From Streptomyces sp. 130 (GTDB lineage Bacteria; Actinomycetota; Actinomycetes; Streptomycetales; Streptomycetaceae): a stretch of 64,000 nt of DNA. Location: assembly GCF_007096885.1 (NCBI RefSeq), contig NZ_VJNO01000001.1:186001-250000 (forward strand). Direction: 5' to 3'. The position numbers were made by a program, and so were the translations under genes. Positions 18,763 to 29,614 of this stretch are shown piece after piece (the stretch's first letter is position 1; the number at the start of each line of letters is the position of its first letter). The notes below the pieces were generated by a model, which saw only the letters and a list, made by a program, of their open reading frames with translations, did not search any database and had not been told where the DNA came from.

Positions 18763-20235
18763 CTACCCCACCGCGCGCGGCAGCCGCAGGCTCAGCGCGG
18801 TCGTCAGGGCGACCGCCGCCAGCTGGACGAGCAGCGTCACGATCAGGGCGTCCCGCATCCCCGACCCCGGCACCAGGGCCAGGAACAGCGAGCCGAGCGT
18901 CGCCACGCCCAGCGTCAGCGTGGCCTGCTGGGTCGTCGTCATCACACCGCCGCCCACCCCGGCCCGATCCGGCGGCACGTCCGACAGGATGATGCGGAAG
19001 ATGACGGGCAGTTGGAGCCCCTGGCCGAAGCCCGCGACCGCCATGCCGGGCAGCAGGCCCGCCATGCCCAGGTCCGGCCAGCCCCGCCACACGGTGAACG
19101 CGAGCACCGCCACGCCCACCGCCTGGATCAGCCCGCCCGCCGTCACGACCCGGCTGCCGTAGCGCCGCACCAGCCGGGGGCCCGCCAGCGACGCCACGAA
19201 GAAGGCGAGCGCCATCGGGGCCATCGACAGGCCGGACCGCGCCGGCCCCAGCTCCAGGCCCTGCTGGAGGGCGACCGCGATGACGAACATGAAGCCGCCG
19301 AAGCCCACCGAGAACGGCACCACGAGGGCGAGCCCGCGCCGCAGCGACTCCAGGCGCAGCAGGCTCGGCGGCACCAGCGGGACCAGTCCGCGCCGGTCCG
19401 CCCACCGCTCCACCCGGTAGAACGCCACCGCCGCGAACGGGAACAGCGCGAGGGACACCCAGGTCCACAGCGGCCAGCCCGCCGCCCGCCCCTCGGTGAG
19501 CGGGGCCAGCAGCGTCAGCAGCGACACCGCGAGCAGCAGCGTGCCCGGTACGTCGACGGGCGCCGGCCGGTCCGCCCGGGTCTCCGGGACCGCGCGCGCC
19601 GCCAGCACCAGACCGATCGCCGCGACGGGCACGTTGACCAGGAAGACCGACCGCCAGCCCGCGCTCTCGCCGAACACCGAGGAGAGCGGCGCGGCGGCGA
19701 CCAGCGCCCCGCCCAGGATCTGCCCCGCGACCATGGAGAGCCCGGCCGTCGCCCCGTACAGGCTCATCGCCCGGGCCCTGCGGTGGCCGGAGGTGGCCGC
19801 CTGGATCGTGGCGAGGACCTGCGGCAGCATCAGCGCGGCCGACGCGCCCTGGGCCACCCGCGCCCCGACCAGGGTCCAGGCGGTCGGGGCGAGCCCGCAG
19901 GCCAGCGAGGTGAGCCCGAAGGCCGCGATCCCGGCCAGGAAGAGCCGGCGCCGGCCGGCCATGTCACCGAGCCGCCCGCCGAGGACGAGCAGCACGGCGT
20001 AGGCCAGCCCGTAGCCCGCGACGACCAGTTCCAGCAGGGCCGGGCCCGCCGCCAGGTCGCGGTCGATGGTGGGCAGGGCCACGTTGACGATGAAGAAGTC
20101 GATGAGGGGGAGGGCCGCGCCCAGCAGCACGGTGAACAGCCCCAGCGTGCCGAGCACCGGGGCGGGATGGTCGTGCCGCACCACCGGGGAGGCGGGGGCG
20201 CTTGCCGTTGTCGTCCGTACAGAGGATTCACTCAC
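18763..20235 (-). CDS. MFS multidrug exporter, DHA2 type (second MFS/MmyB pair)
   Basis: A 490-residue DHA2-type transporter. The first helix carries PLIDFFIVNVALPTIDRDL, the motif A-like loop is RLGDMAGRRRLFLAG, and there are about fourteen hydrophobic segments. It is divergent from the MmyB-type regulator at 20357, the same arrangement as at 3.4-5.9 kb. GTG 20235 is the most likely start; a GAGGG lies very close upstream, so the exact start is uncertain. Open frame continues far upstream but there it runs antisense to the regulator. The substrate is unknown. Confidence 0.88.
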   Translation of the reverse strand: MSESSVRTTTASAPASPVVRHDHPAPVLGTLGLFTVLLGAALPLIDFFIVNVALPTIDRDLAAGPALLELVVAGYGLAYAVLLVLGGRLGDMAGRRRLFLAGIAAFGLTSLACGLAPTAWTLVGARVAQGASAALMLPQVLATIQAATSGHRRARAMSLYGATAGLSMVAGQILGGALVAAAPLSSVFGESAGWRSVFLVNVPVAAIGLVLAARAVPETRADRPAPVDVPGTLLLAVSLLTLLAPLTEGRAAGWPLWTWVSLALFPFAAVAFYRVERWADRRGLVPLVPPSLLRLESLRRGLALVVPFSVGFGGFMFVIAVALQQGLELGPARSGLSMAPMALAFFVASLAGPRLVRRYGSRVVTAGGLIQAVGVAVLAFTVWRGWPDLGMAGLLPGMAVAGFGQGLQLPVIFRIILSDVPPDRAGVGGGVMTTTQQATLTLGVATLGSLFLALVPGSGMRDALIVTLLVQLAAVALTTALSLRLPRAVG

Positions 20236-20262
20236 GCCCTCGACGATCGTTCCGCCCGCAGC

Positions 20263-20272
20263 CTGGTACCAG
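20263..20272. promoter_or_regulatory. CTGGTACCAG palindrome beside operator B
   Basis: A perfect 10-base palindrome 7 bases left of the shared 30-bp element. Its half-site CTGGT matches that element's half-site, so it may be a second regulator contact. Confidence 0.4.
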
Positions 20273-20278
20273 AGTGTC

Positions 20279-20308
20279 CTTATCCTGGTAGAAGTACCAC
20301 CAGGCACA
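20279..20308. promoter_or_regulatory. Putative operator shared by the two MFS/MmyB pairs (copy B)
   Basis: Matches 4855-4884 at 23 of 30 positions. It contains the inverted repeat CCTGGT-N9-ACCAGG. It lies between the divergent exporter and regulator genes. Confidence 0.6.
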
Positions 20309-20356
20309 GGCCGCCCGGTGCCCGCGCCGGGCCCGCACCCTGGAGGCATGACGACG

Positions 20357-21238
20357 ATGGCGACGCCCCCGACGCAGACGGCCGCCCGCGGCGGGAGCGA
20401 GCCCGACGTCCGGCGGCACGAACTCGCGAACTTCCTGCGCAGCCGCCGCGAACGGATCACCCCCGAGCAGGTCGGCCTCGTCCGGGGCCGCCGCCGGCGG
20501 ACGCCCGGGCTGCGCCGCGAGGAGGTCGCCCAGCTCTCCGCCGTCGGCGTCACCTGGTACACCTGGCTCGAACAGGCCCGGGACATCCAGGTCTCGCCCC
20601 AGGTCCTCGACGCCCTCGCCCGCGCCCTGCTGCTCGACCGCAGCGAGCGCAGCCACCTCTTCTCGCTCGCCGCCGCCATCGATCCGGCTCCCGGCACGGA
20701 CTGTCCGCACCTCACCCCCGCGCTGCGGACCATGCTGCGGCAACTGGAGCCGATCCCCGCCTGCGTGCAGAACAGCCGGTACGACATCCTCGCCCACAAC
20801 CGCACGTACGGGCGGCTGCTGTGCGACCTGGAGGCGGTCGCGCCCGAGGACCGCAACGTCATGCTGCTCGCCCACACCAACGAGCAGTGGCGGGCCTCGG
20901 TCATGGACACCGCCGAGGTGACCCGCTACATCACCGCCAAGTTCCGCGCGGCGATGGCGGAACACCTCGCCGAGCCCGCCTGGAAGGAGCTGCTGGGGCG
21001 CCTGGAGGCGGCCTCGGAGGAGTTCCGCGAGAACTGGGCCCGGCACGAGGTCGTCGGGGCCGGCAGCCGGGCCAAGGTCTTCCGCAACGCCTGGGTGGGG
21101 CTGCTCCGGGTGGAGGCCACCGACCTGTGGCTCGGCCCCTCCGCCGGACCGCGCCTGGTCAGCTACGCGCCCCGGGACGACGAGACGTACGAGCGGCTGG
21201 CGCGCCTTCAGGAGCTGGTGCGCGCCGCCGAGGACTGA
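20357..21238 (+). CDS. XRE-family regulator with MmyB-like ligand-binding domain
   Basis: A 293-residue paralogue of the regulator at 4912. The helix-turn-helix is PGLRREEVAQLSAVGVTWY followed by QARDIQVSPQVLD; the ligand-binding half contains NSRYDILAHNRTYGRLL and ITAKFRAAMAEHL. Two ATGs compete: 20348 is only 1 base from GGAGG (20342-20346), while 20357 has a 10-base spacer, so the second is chosen. It faces the second DHA2 exporter, and its last 31 bases overlap the third MFS gene's end. Control of the exporter through the element at 20279-20308 is inferred. Confidence 0.88.
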   Translation: MATPPTQTAARGGSEPDVRRHELANFLRSRRERITPEQVGLVRGRRRRTPGLRREEVAQLSAVGVTWYTWLEQARDIQVSPQVLDALARALLLDRSERSHLFSLAAAIDPAPGTDCPHLTPALRTMLRQLEPIPACVQNSRYDILAHNRTYGRLLCDLEAVAPEDRNVMLLAHTNEQWRASVMDTAEVTRYITAKFRAAMAEHLAEPAWKELLGRLEAASEEFRENWARHEVVGAGSRAKVFRNAWVGLLRVEATDLWLGPSAGPRLVSYAPRDDETYERLARLQELVRAAED

Positions 21239-22689
21239 GCGGCCGGGTCCCCGGCCACTGCTTCCGCCACCGGCTCAGCCAGCCGTTCCGCGGTCCGGCG
21301 GGCGGTGGAGCGGGCCCAGCGCCCGCTGCTCAGGGCGCCGATCAGCAGGACGGCGAGCCCGCAGCCGGTGACGATCCACCAGCCGGGCCGGCTCGCCGCC
21401 ACGAAGCCCTCCGACCCGCCCGGGTCCGCCATGCCCGCCGCCAGCACCGCGCCGATCACGGCGACCCCGAGGGTCTGCCCGATCTGCCGGCTGGTGGAGG
21501 CGACGGCCGCCGCGACGCCCGCCTGGGAGCGGGGCATGCCGGAGACGGCGGTGTTGGTGATGGGCGCGTTCACCGAGCCGAAGCCCAGACCGAACAGCAC
21601 GTACGCGGCGAACATCGAGACCGTCCCGGTCTCCGCGTCGAACGCCGCCAGCATCAGCCCGCTGGCCGCCATCGCACCGCCCGCGACCAGCAGCGGTATG
21701 CGCGGCCCGCGACTGGCCACGAGCCGCCCGGACAGCGGTGAGAGCAGGCACACCACGGCCGCCATGGGCAGCGTGCAGAGCCCGGCGTCCAGCGCGCTCA
21801 GACCCCGGACGTCCTGGAGATAGAGCGTGTTGAGGAAGAGGAAGCCACCGAGCGCGGCGAAGGCGCCGACCGCGATGACCGTGGCCCCGCTGAACGGCAC
21901 GCTGCGGAAGAACCGCAGGTCGATCAGGGGATCGGCGCGCCGCGGCTCGTACACCAGCAGCGCCGCGAGGGCCGCCGCCGCGATCCCCGCGAAGAGCAGG
22001 ATCTCGGCCGAGGTCCACCCCTTCTGGGGGGCCTCGATGATCGCGTACGTCAGCGAGCCCAGCAGCGCGATCACCAGGAGCTGGCCCAGCGGGTCCGGGC
22101 GGCGGGCCCGGTGGGCGCGTGACTCGGGGACGTAACGCCAGGTCAGCAGCAGGGCGGCGAGGCCCACCGGGAGGTTGACCCAGAAGATCGAGCGCCAGCC
22201 GACCGAGTCGACCAGGCCGCCGCCGACGACCGGGCCCGCCGCCATCGAGATGCCGACGACCGCGCCCCAGACGCCGATCGCGCGGGCGCGCTCGCGGGGA
22301 TCGGTGAAGGTGTTGGTGATGATCGACATCGCGACCGGGTTGAGCATCGAGCCGCCCACGGCCTGCACCATGCGGAAGGCGACCAGCGCCTCCAGGCTCG
22401 GCGCCAGCGAGCAGAGCGCCGAGCCCAGGGTGAACAGCACCAGCCCGGCCATGAAGACCTTCCGCCGGCCGATCCGGTCGGCGGTGGAACCGGCGAGCAT
22501 CAGCAGGGACGCGAGGACGAGCGTGTACGCGTCGATCGTCCACTGCATCCCCGCGACGCTCGCGTCCAGCTCCCGGCGCATGGCGGGCAGGGCGACGTTC
22601 AGGGCGGTGGTGTCGAGGCTGACGATCAGCAGGCTCATGCAGCAGATCGCCAGCACCAGCATCCGCCGTCGGTGACTGAGCTCAGGCAT
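21208..22689 (-). CDS. MFS multidrug exporter, DHA2 type
   Basis: A 493-residue transporter of the EmrB/QacA type with SLLIVSLDTTALNVALPAM in helix 1 and the motif A-like STADRIGRRKVFMAG. About fourteen membrane segments are visible. It starts 15 bases after the stop of the beta-lactamase gene on the same strand. The -10-like TACTAT at 22696-22701 lies 6 bases before the ATG and none of it is coding, so the pump may have its own leaderless promoter as well as read-through from bla. The 3' end overlaps the convergent regulator by 31 bases. Confidence 0.9.
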   Translation of the reverse strand: MPELSHRRRMLVLAICCMSLLIVSLDTTALNVALPAMRRELDASVAGMQWTIDAYTLVLASLLMLAGSTADRIGRRKVFMAGLVLFTLGSALCSLAPSLEALVAFRMVQAVGGSMLNPVAMSIITNTFTDPRERARAIGVWGAVVGISMAAGPVVGGGLVDSVGWRSIFWVNLPVGLAALLLTWRYVPESRAHRARRPDPLGQLLVIALLGSLTYAIIEAPQKGWTSAEILLFAGIAAAALAALLVYEPRRADPLIDLRFFRSVPFSGATVIAVGAFAALGGFLFLNTLYLQDVRGLSALDAGLCTLPMAAVVCLLSPLSGRLVASRGPRIPLLVAGGAMAASGLMLAAFDAETGTVSMFAAYVLFGLGFGSVNAPITNTAVSGMPRSQAGVAAAVASTSRQIGQTLGVAVIGAVLAAGMADPGGSEGFVAASRPGWWIVTGCGLAVLLIGALSSGRWARSTARRTAERLAEPVAEAVAGDPAAQSSAARTSS

Positions 22690-22695
22690 CCATCG

Positions 22696-22701
22696 ATAGT
22701 A
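22696..22701 (-). promoter_or_regulatory. -10-like box of the third MFS gene (leaderless)
   Basis: On the minus strand TACTAT ends 6 bases before the ATG. It lies inside TAGTAT-N3-TAACTA, an imperfect dyad that also covers the bla stop codon and could be an operator. Confidence 0.5.
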
Positions 22702-22704
22702 TGC

Positions 22705-23625
22705 CTAACTAACGACTGCTGCCGCCAGGGCCTTCGCCACGTCCCGGACCAGCGGGTGGTCGCCCGCCGCGCCGGAGGCACCCGCCGGCTTCGTCGTCAG
22801 CACCGCCAGGACCACAGGCGCGCCCTCCTCCGTCCACGCGACGCCCACGTCGTTGCACGAGCCGTAGAAGCCGCCGCCGGTCTTGTCGGCGACCGTCCAC
22901 TCCGGCGGCAGCCCGGCCCGGAACCGCGTCCCGCTCGTCCGGCAGTTCAGCAGCCAGTGGGTCAGCAGCGCGCGGTCCCGGGGCTCCAGGGCGTTGCCCA
23001 GGACCAGCCGGGCGTAGTCGCGGGCGATCGCGGCCGGGGTCGTGGTGTCCGTGACCCGGCCCGGCTCGGCGGAATTCAGGTCGGGCTCCCAGCGGTCCAG
23101 CCGGGTCTCCCGGTCGCCGAGGGAGCGGGCGAAGCGGGTGACGGCTTGCGGGCCGCCCAGCTCGCGCAGCAGCAGATTGCCCGCTGTGTTGTCGCTGTCC
23201 CCGATGGCGGCGTCGCAGAGCCGGGCGATGCTCAGCCCGCTCGCGATGCTCTCCGGGGTGTCGGTGACCGGCGAATCGGAGACGCAGTCCGCCTTCGTGT
23301 AGTGGACCACCTTCTCCAGGACCTCGCCGTCCCGGTCCAGATCGCGCAGGACGGCCGCCGCGGCGAGCGTCTTGAACGTCGACAGCATCGGGAAGCGCTC
23401 GTCGGCCCGGTGCCGCACCGAGACCCCGGTGGCCACGTTGTACGCGAACGCGCCGACGCGGGCGCCGTGCGTCCGCTCCAGCTCGCGCAGCCGGGCCGTC
23501 GTGGAGCCGGCCGCGGCGCGGGCGGTGCCCGCCGTACCGAGGAGCAGCGCCCCGGCGCCGCCGAGCGCGAGCAGTCCGCGACGGCTGGGGGAGCCGAGAG
23601 TTAAGCGGGACATAGGCGTGGTCAT
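22705..23625 (-). CDS. bla: Class A beta-lactamase
   Basis: A 306-residue secreted serine beta-lactamase. SxxK is STFK at residues 82-85, SDN is in GDSDNTAGN, the Omega-loop E166 equivalent is WEPDLN, and KTG is in ADKTGGG. The N-terminus SRRGLLALGGAGALLLG is a probable Tat signal, common for Streptomyces beta-lactamases. All catalytic motifs are intact, so it should be active; the spectrum cannot be judged. ATG 23625 has AAGGAG 9 bases upstream. An MFS pump follows on the same strand. Confidence 0.95.
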   Translation of the reverse strand: MTTPMSRLTLGSPSRRGLLALGGAGALLLGTAGTARAAAGSTTARLRELERTHGARVGAFAYNVATGVSVRHRADERFPMLSTFKTLAAAAVLRDLDRDGEVLEKVVHYTKADCVSDSPVTDTPESIASGLSIARLCDAAIGDSDNTAGNLLLRELGGPQAVTRFARSLGDRETRLDRWEPDLNSAEPGRVTDTTTPAAIARDYARLVLGNALEPRDRALLTHWLLNCRTSGTRFRAGLPPEWTVADKTGGGFYGSCNDVGVAWTEEGAPVVLAVLTTKPAGASGAAGDHPLVRDVAKALAAAVVS

Positions 23626-23768
23626 GATTCATGTCTCCTTGGTTCGCCGAAAATCCTCACCGGCCCGTCGCCGGAATCCCCACGCTACGGCGGGGGTCCG
23701 ACAGCGCCCCCCTCTTTCCCCCGTCCCGGCGGGGCGGGACGCCCCGGGGAGCAGTCTCCGGCGTACGG

Positions 23769-23774
23769 GACAAT
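23769..23774 (+). promoter_or_regulatory. -10-like box of dusB (leaderless)
   Basis: GACAAT ends 6 bases before the ATG in the context GGCGTACGGGACAATGG, almost identical to the recO promoter. Confidence 0.55.
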
Positions 23775-23780
23775 GGGGCC

Positions 23781-24929
23781 ATGACCACGCTCGCCCCCTC
23801 GCCCTCGCTGCTCCGCATCGGCCCGCACACCGTGCAGCCGCCGGTGGTCCTCGCACCCATGGCCGGCATCACCAACGCCCCCTTCCGCACGCTGTGCCGG
23901 GAGTTCTCGGGCGGCAAGGGGCTCTTCGTCAGCGAGATGATCACGACGAGGGCCCTGGTCGAGCGCAACGAGAAGACCATGCAGCTCATCCACTTCGACG
24001 CGAGCGAGACCCCGCGCTCGATCCAGCTGTACGGAGTGGACCCGGACACGGTCGGCAAGGCGGTCAGCATGATCGTCGACGAGAACCTCGCCGACCACAT
24101 CGACCTCAACTTCGGCTGCCCGGTCCCCAAGGTCACCCGCAAGGGCGGCGGCTCGGCCCTCCCGTACAAGCGGCCGCTGCTGCGCGCGATCCTGCACGAG
24201 GCGGTCTCCCGGGCCGGGGACCTGCCCGTGACGATCAAGATGCGCAAGGGCATCGACGACGACCACCTCACCTATCTCGACGCCGGCCGGATCGCCGTCG
24301 AGGAGGGCGTCACGGCGGTCGCCCTGCACGGCAGGACCACGGCCCAGCACTACGGCGGCACCGCCGACTGGGAGGCCATCGCCCGGCTCAAGGAGCACGT
24401 TCCGGAGATCCCGGTGCTGGGCAACGGCGACATCTGGTGCGCGGACGACGCGCTGCGCATGATGCGCGAGACCGGCTGCGACGGCGTGGTCGTGGGACGC
24501 GGCTGCCTGGGCCGCCCCTGGCTCTTCGGCGACCTCGTCAGCGCGTTCGAGGGGACGGGGACGAGGCAGGCGCCCACGCTGCGCACGGTCGCCGACGTCA
24601 TGCTGCGCCACGCGACGCTGCTGGGGGAGTGGATCGGTGACGAGGCCCGGGGCGTGATCGACTTCCGCAAGCACGTCGCCTGGTACCTCAAGGGCTTCGC
24701 GGTGGGCTCCGAGATGCGCAAGAAGCTGGCGATCACCTCTTCGCTGGAGGAGCTGGGCTCCCAGCTCCAGGAGCTGGACCTCGACCAGCCCTGGCCGGAC
24801 GGTGCCGACGGGCCGCGCGGGCGCACCTCGGGCAACAACCGGGTGGCCCTCCCGGACGGCTGGCTGAAGGACCCGTACGACTGCGCGGGCATCGGCGCCG
24901 ACGCGGAGCTGGATACGTCCGGAGGCTGA
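23781..24929 (+). CDS. dusB: tRNA-dihydrouridine synthase
   Basis: A 382-residue FMN/NADPH-dependent enzyme that reduces uridines in the tRNA D-loop. VVLAPMAGITNAPFRTLCRE is the first barrel strand with the FMN-binding motif; LNFGCPVPKV carries the catalytic Cys; ALHGRTTAQHY and GNGDIW are FMN-phosphate contacts. The leaderless -10 decides the start; a longer reading from 23631 has no support. A perfect hairpin with a T-rich tail follows the stop. Confidence 0.94.
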   Translation: MTTLAPSPSLLRIGPHTVQPPVVLAPMAGITNAPFRTLCREFSGGKGLFVSEMITTRALVERNEKTMQLIHFDASETPRSIQLYGVDPDTVGKAVSMIVDENLADHIDLNFGCPVPKVTRKGGGSALPYKRPLLRAILHEAVSRAGDLPVTIKMRKGIDDDHLTYLDAGRIAVEEGVTAVALHGRTTAQHYGGTADWEAIARLKEHVPEIPVLGNGDIWCADDALRMMRETGCDGVVVGRGCLGRPWLFGDLVSAFEGTGTRQAPTLRTVADVMLRHATLLGEWIGDEARGVIDFRKHVAWYLKGFAVGSEMRKKLAITSSLEELGSQLQELDLDQPWPDGADGPRGRTSGNNRVALPDGWLKDPYDCAGIGADAELDTSGG

Positions 24930-24941
24930 GCGAGCGGTCGA

Positions 24942-24972
24942 CGAATGGGGGGCACTGCGTGCCCCCCATTCG
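24942..24972 (+). terminator. Rho-independent terminator after dusB
   Basis: A perfect 14-bp stem (24942-24955 with 24959-24972, loop TGC) followed by CATTTTCG. This is one of the few hairpins here with a T tract. Confidence 0.9.
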
Positions 24973-24973
24973 C

Positions 24974-25054
24974 ATTTTCGCTCATCTGAGCGGTGCCACC
25001 ATCGAGTGATTCTCGCCACCTTGAGAGGGGTGGTGCTCACATGAGCGCGAAAAT
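24974..25054. repeat. Long imperfect inverted repeat upstream of ppdK
   Basis: Arms 24974-24990 and 25035-25054 pair as ATTTTCG-CTCAT-x-TGAGC with a 2-base bulge. The left arm begins inside the T tract of the dusB terminator. Function unknown; possibly a second terminator or a protein site. Confidence 0.5.
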
Positions 25055-25272
25055 CGGGGTTGCATTTCTCAAAGGGTGGCACTGAGTGTCAGGTGTCCGC
25101 ACTTCGACCGATCGACGCTTCGATCACTTTCAGCCACTGAATCGCGGGTTCCGGTGGGCGCTGCGTCATCCTGTGTACGACTCCTGAAGGCGCGGTTCCG
25201 GAGGGCTTCCGGGCGGTCCGCTTTCGATCTGCTGGCGGACGGGTGGTTACGGCCGTACGACGCGCAAGCGCA

Positions 25273-25301
25273 CATACCCAGACACCTTCGATCTGGGTAT
25301 G
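25273..25301. promoter_or_regulatory. Perfect palindrome at the ppdK promoter
   Basis: CATACCCAGA at 25273-25282 and its exact complement TCTGGGTATG at 25292-25301 flank a 9-base spacer. The right half runs into TATGTT, a possible -10, so binding here would occlude the promoter. As RNA it would be a stable 10-bp hairpin near the 5' end. Confidence 0.6.
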
Positions 25302-25347
25302 TTCCTCGCCGTCAGGGCAGCCACCGCGTCTTCGAGGAGTCGAGACC

Positions 25348-28059
<2,712 letters not shown>

Positions 28060-28073
28060 CGCGGCATTCCGGA

Positions 28074-28106
28074 GGCGGCGGCACCCCGTGCGGGGGTGCC
28101 GCCGCC
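28074..28106 (+). terminator. Terminator after ppdK
   Basis: A perfect 14-bp GC-rich stem (28074-28087 with 28093-28106), 14 bases after the stop codon. Confidence 0.88.
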
Positions 28107-28154
28107 TTGCCGTGCGGAACCGAGGTCGTGCGCCGTTGTCATGTCCCGGTAAAT

Positions 28155-28175
28155 GCAATGTCCCGTGTCCATTGC
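28155..28175. promoter_or_regulatory. GCAATG-N9-CATTGC palindrome
   Basis: A perfect 6-base inverted repeat with a 9-base spacer in an AT-rich patch. The 9-base spacer equals that of the ppdK palindrome, but the half-sites differ. Confidence 0.4.
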
Positions 28176-28424
28176 TTCGTTTAATGCGCAAAGAAATCGA
28201 GTTGAACGGACCGGGGTGCGGCCCCTGGATCCCCATCCACGGGCCGCACCCGGCTTACCCCCATCGAGTGCGGAGCCGCACCTTTGCCAACCGCCGCCGA
28301 ACGAGCAAAACCCCCCACGGCCTTCACTCGCTCTTCCGGTGGCTCCGGAATCGCACCCGACGGCGTACAGCTTTTCGTCCGGCGGCCGGTCCCGGCGAGG
28401 CGTTTCACCTCTGGCCGAAACCCC

Positions 28425-28453
28425 GTGGTGACGTGCTGTTACGATTCGCATAC
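28425..28453 (+). promoter_or_regulatory. Promoter of the winged-helix regulator
   Basis: GTGACG, a 17-base spacer and TACTCT form a plausible sigma-70 promoter. Downstream TTGCAGGTGCAA (28470-28481) is a perfect 5-base dyad and a candidate auto-operator. Confidence 0.45.
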
Positions 28454-28495
28454 TCTTGCGAGGGGGTAATTGCAGGTGCAAGGGGTGGGAGTTCG

Positions 28496-29482
28496 GTGCT
28501 GCGTATCCATGTCTCCGGATGGGACCTTTCCAGGGTGCGGATGGCCTCCGGGCCGGACGCGCTGTGGGAGACAATTCTCAGCTTTCACCGGCTGAGGGAC
28601 CGGAGGGCTTCCGCGGTCTTCGGGAAATGGCGCACCGAAACGCGCCCACGGTTGAGCGGTGAAGTGCGTCTGCTGTCCGCGGTGGTCCCGCAGCGCGGCT
28701 ATTTCCCCGACTTCCTGACGCCTTCTCAGGAAAGCGCCGAACCGCTCGGGGCCGACGCCGCGATGGAAGCCGTGCGCGCCACTCCGCCCGACCGCCTGCG
28801 CGCCGAGATCGCCCTCCTGGAGGACCCCGGCGCCCGGCGCGCCGCCCGCCTCGACCCCCTGCGCGAGGGCGGCGCCGAGCCCCTGGCCCGCCTCGTCGGC
28901 GCCTTACGCGACTACCACCGCGCCGCCGTCGAGCCGTACTGGCCGCACATCCGGTCCGCCGTCGAGGCCGACCGCGCGATCCGGGGCCGCGCCCTCCTGG
29001 ACGGCGGCGCCGACGAACTGCTCGCCTCGCTGCCCCCGGTCATCCGGTGGCGGGCGCCCGTCCTGGAGGCGGACTACCCCGTGGACCGCGATCTCCACCT
29101 GCACGGGCGCGGGCTGCTCCTCCAGCCGTCCTACTTCTGCCGGGGCACCCCCGTCGTCCTGCGCGACCCCTTGCTCCCGCCGGTCCTGGTCTACCCGGTG
29201 GCCCACCCGGCCGCCCCCGCCTTCGCCGAGCCGGGCCCCTCGCTCGGCCGGCTCCTCGGGCAGACCCGCTCCACGGTCCTGCGGGCCATCGGCGACGGCT
29301 GCACCACCAGCGAGCTGGCCCGGCGCGCCGGGGTCTCCCTGGCCTCGGCCAGCCAGCACGCCTGCGTCCTGCGCGAGGCGGGGCTCGTCCACACCCTGCG
29401 GCACGGCAGCTCCGTCCAGCACACCCTGACCCCGCTGGGCGGCTCGCTGCTGAGGGGCGGGGCGCCGGTTCCGGTTTCGTGA
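28496..29482 (+). CDS. Winged-helix (ArsR-like, DUF5937-type) regulator
   Basis: A 328-residue protein. The N-terminal part begins VLRIHVSGWDLSRVRMASGP and contains ALWETILSFHRLRDRR, which I associate with the DUF5937 family. A C-terminal ArsR-type winged helix is GCTTSELARRAGVSLASASQ followed by HACVLREAGLV. GTG 28496 has GGGAG at 28487-28491. It is probably a cytoplasmic one-component regulator. The VOC gene 132 bases downstream may be a target; that is inference. Confidence 0.78.
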   Translation: MLRIHVSGWDLSRVRMASGPDALWETILSFHRLRDRRASAVFGKWRTETRPRLSGEVRLLSAVVPQRGYFPDFLTPSQESAEPLGADAAMEAVRATPPDRLRAEIALLEDPGARRAARLDPLREGGAEPLARLVGALRDYHRAAVEPYWPHIRSAVEADRAIRGRALLDGGADELLASLPPVIRWRAPVLEADYPVDRDLHLHGRGLLLQPSYFCRGTPVVLRDPLLPPVLVYPVAHPAAPAFAEPGPSLGRLLGQTRSTVLRAIGDGCTTSELARRAGVSLASASQHACVLREAGLVHTLRHGSSVQHTLTPLGGSLLRGGAPVPVS

Positions 29483-29614
29483 GGGGCCTCGTACGGAAAG
29501 GATCTGCGGCCGCACCGATGAGTTCCGGGCGGCCCCCTCGTCCTATCTGTCGAGAAGCGTTCGCGGACAGCGTGCGCGGACAGCGTTCGCAGCCACCGAG
29601 AGAGTGAGACGGCC

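Larger units (their letters stand above)
24973..25347. other. 375-bp intergenic region upstream of ppdK
   Basis: No convincing gene is seen on either strand. It is less GC-rich than its surroundings and holds the inverted repeat at 24974-25054, a dyad TGGCAC-N3-GTGTCA at 25077-25091, and the 10-9-10 palindrome next to the ppdK start. It is best read as a complex ppdK control region. Confidence 0.6.
28107..28495. other. 389-bp intergenic region with palindromes, no gene seen
   Basis: Short ORFs on both strands lack codon bias and ribosome sites. Visible structure: GCAATG-N9-CATTGC at 28155-28175, an 11-bp stem 28214-28224 with 28241-28251, and the promoter of the downstream regulator. The AT-rich patch around 28150-28205 stands out from the flanks. 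Confidence 0.6.

Noticed and set aside
20236..20910. Long N-terminal extension of the second MFS exporter
   Set aside because: The frame is open but antisense to the regulator gene and contains the operator region.
25243..25347. N-terminal extension of PpdK
   Set aside because: It would run through the 10-9-10 palindrome and promoter; the GTG at 25348 has a good ribosome site and matches the family start.
28284..28469. 61-codon ORF before the winged-helix regulator
   Set aside because: Overlaps the promoter of the regulator and lacks third-position GC bias and a ribosome site.
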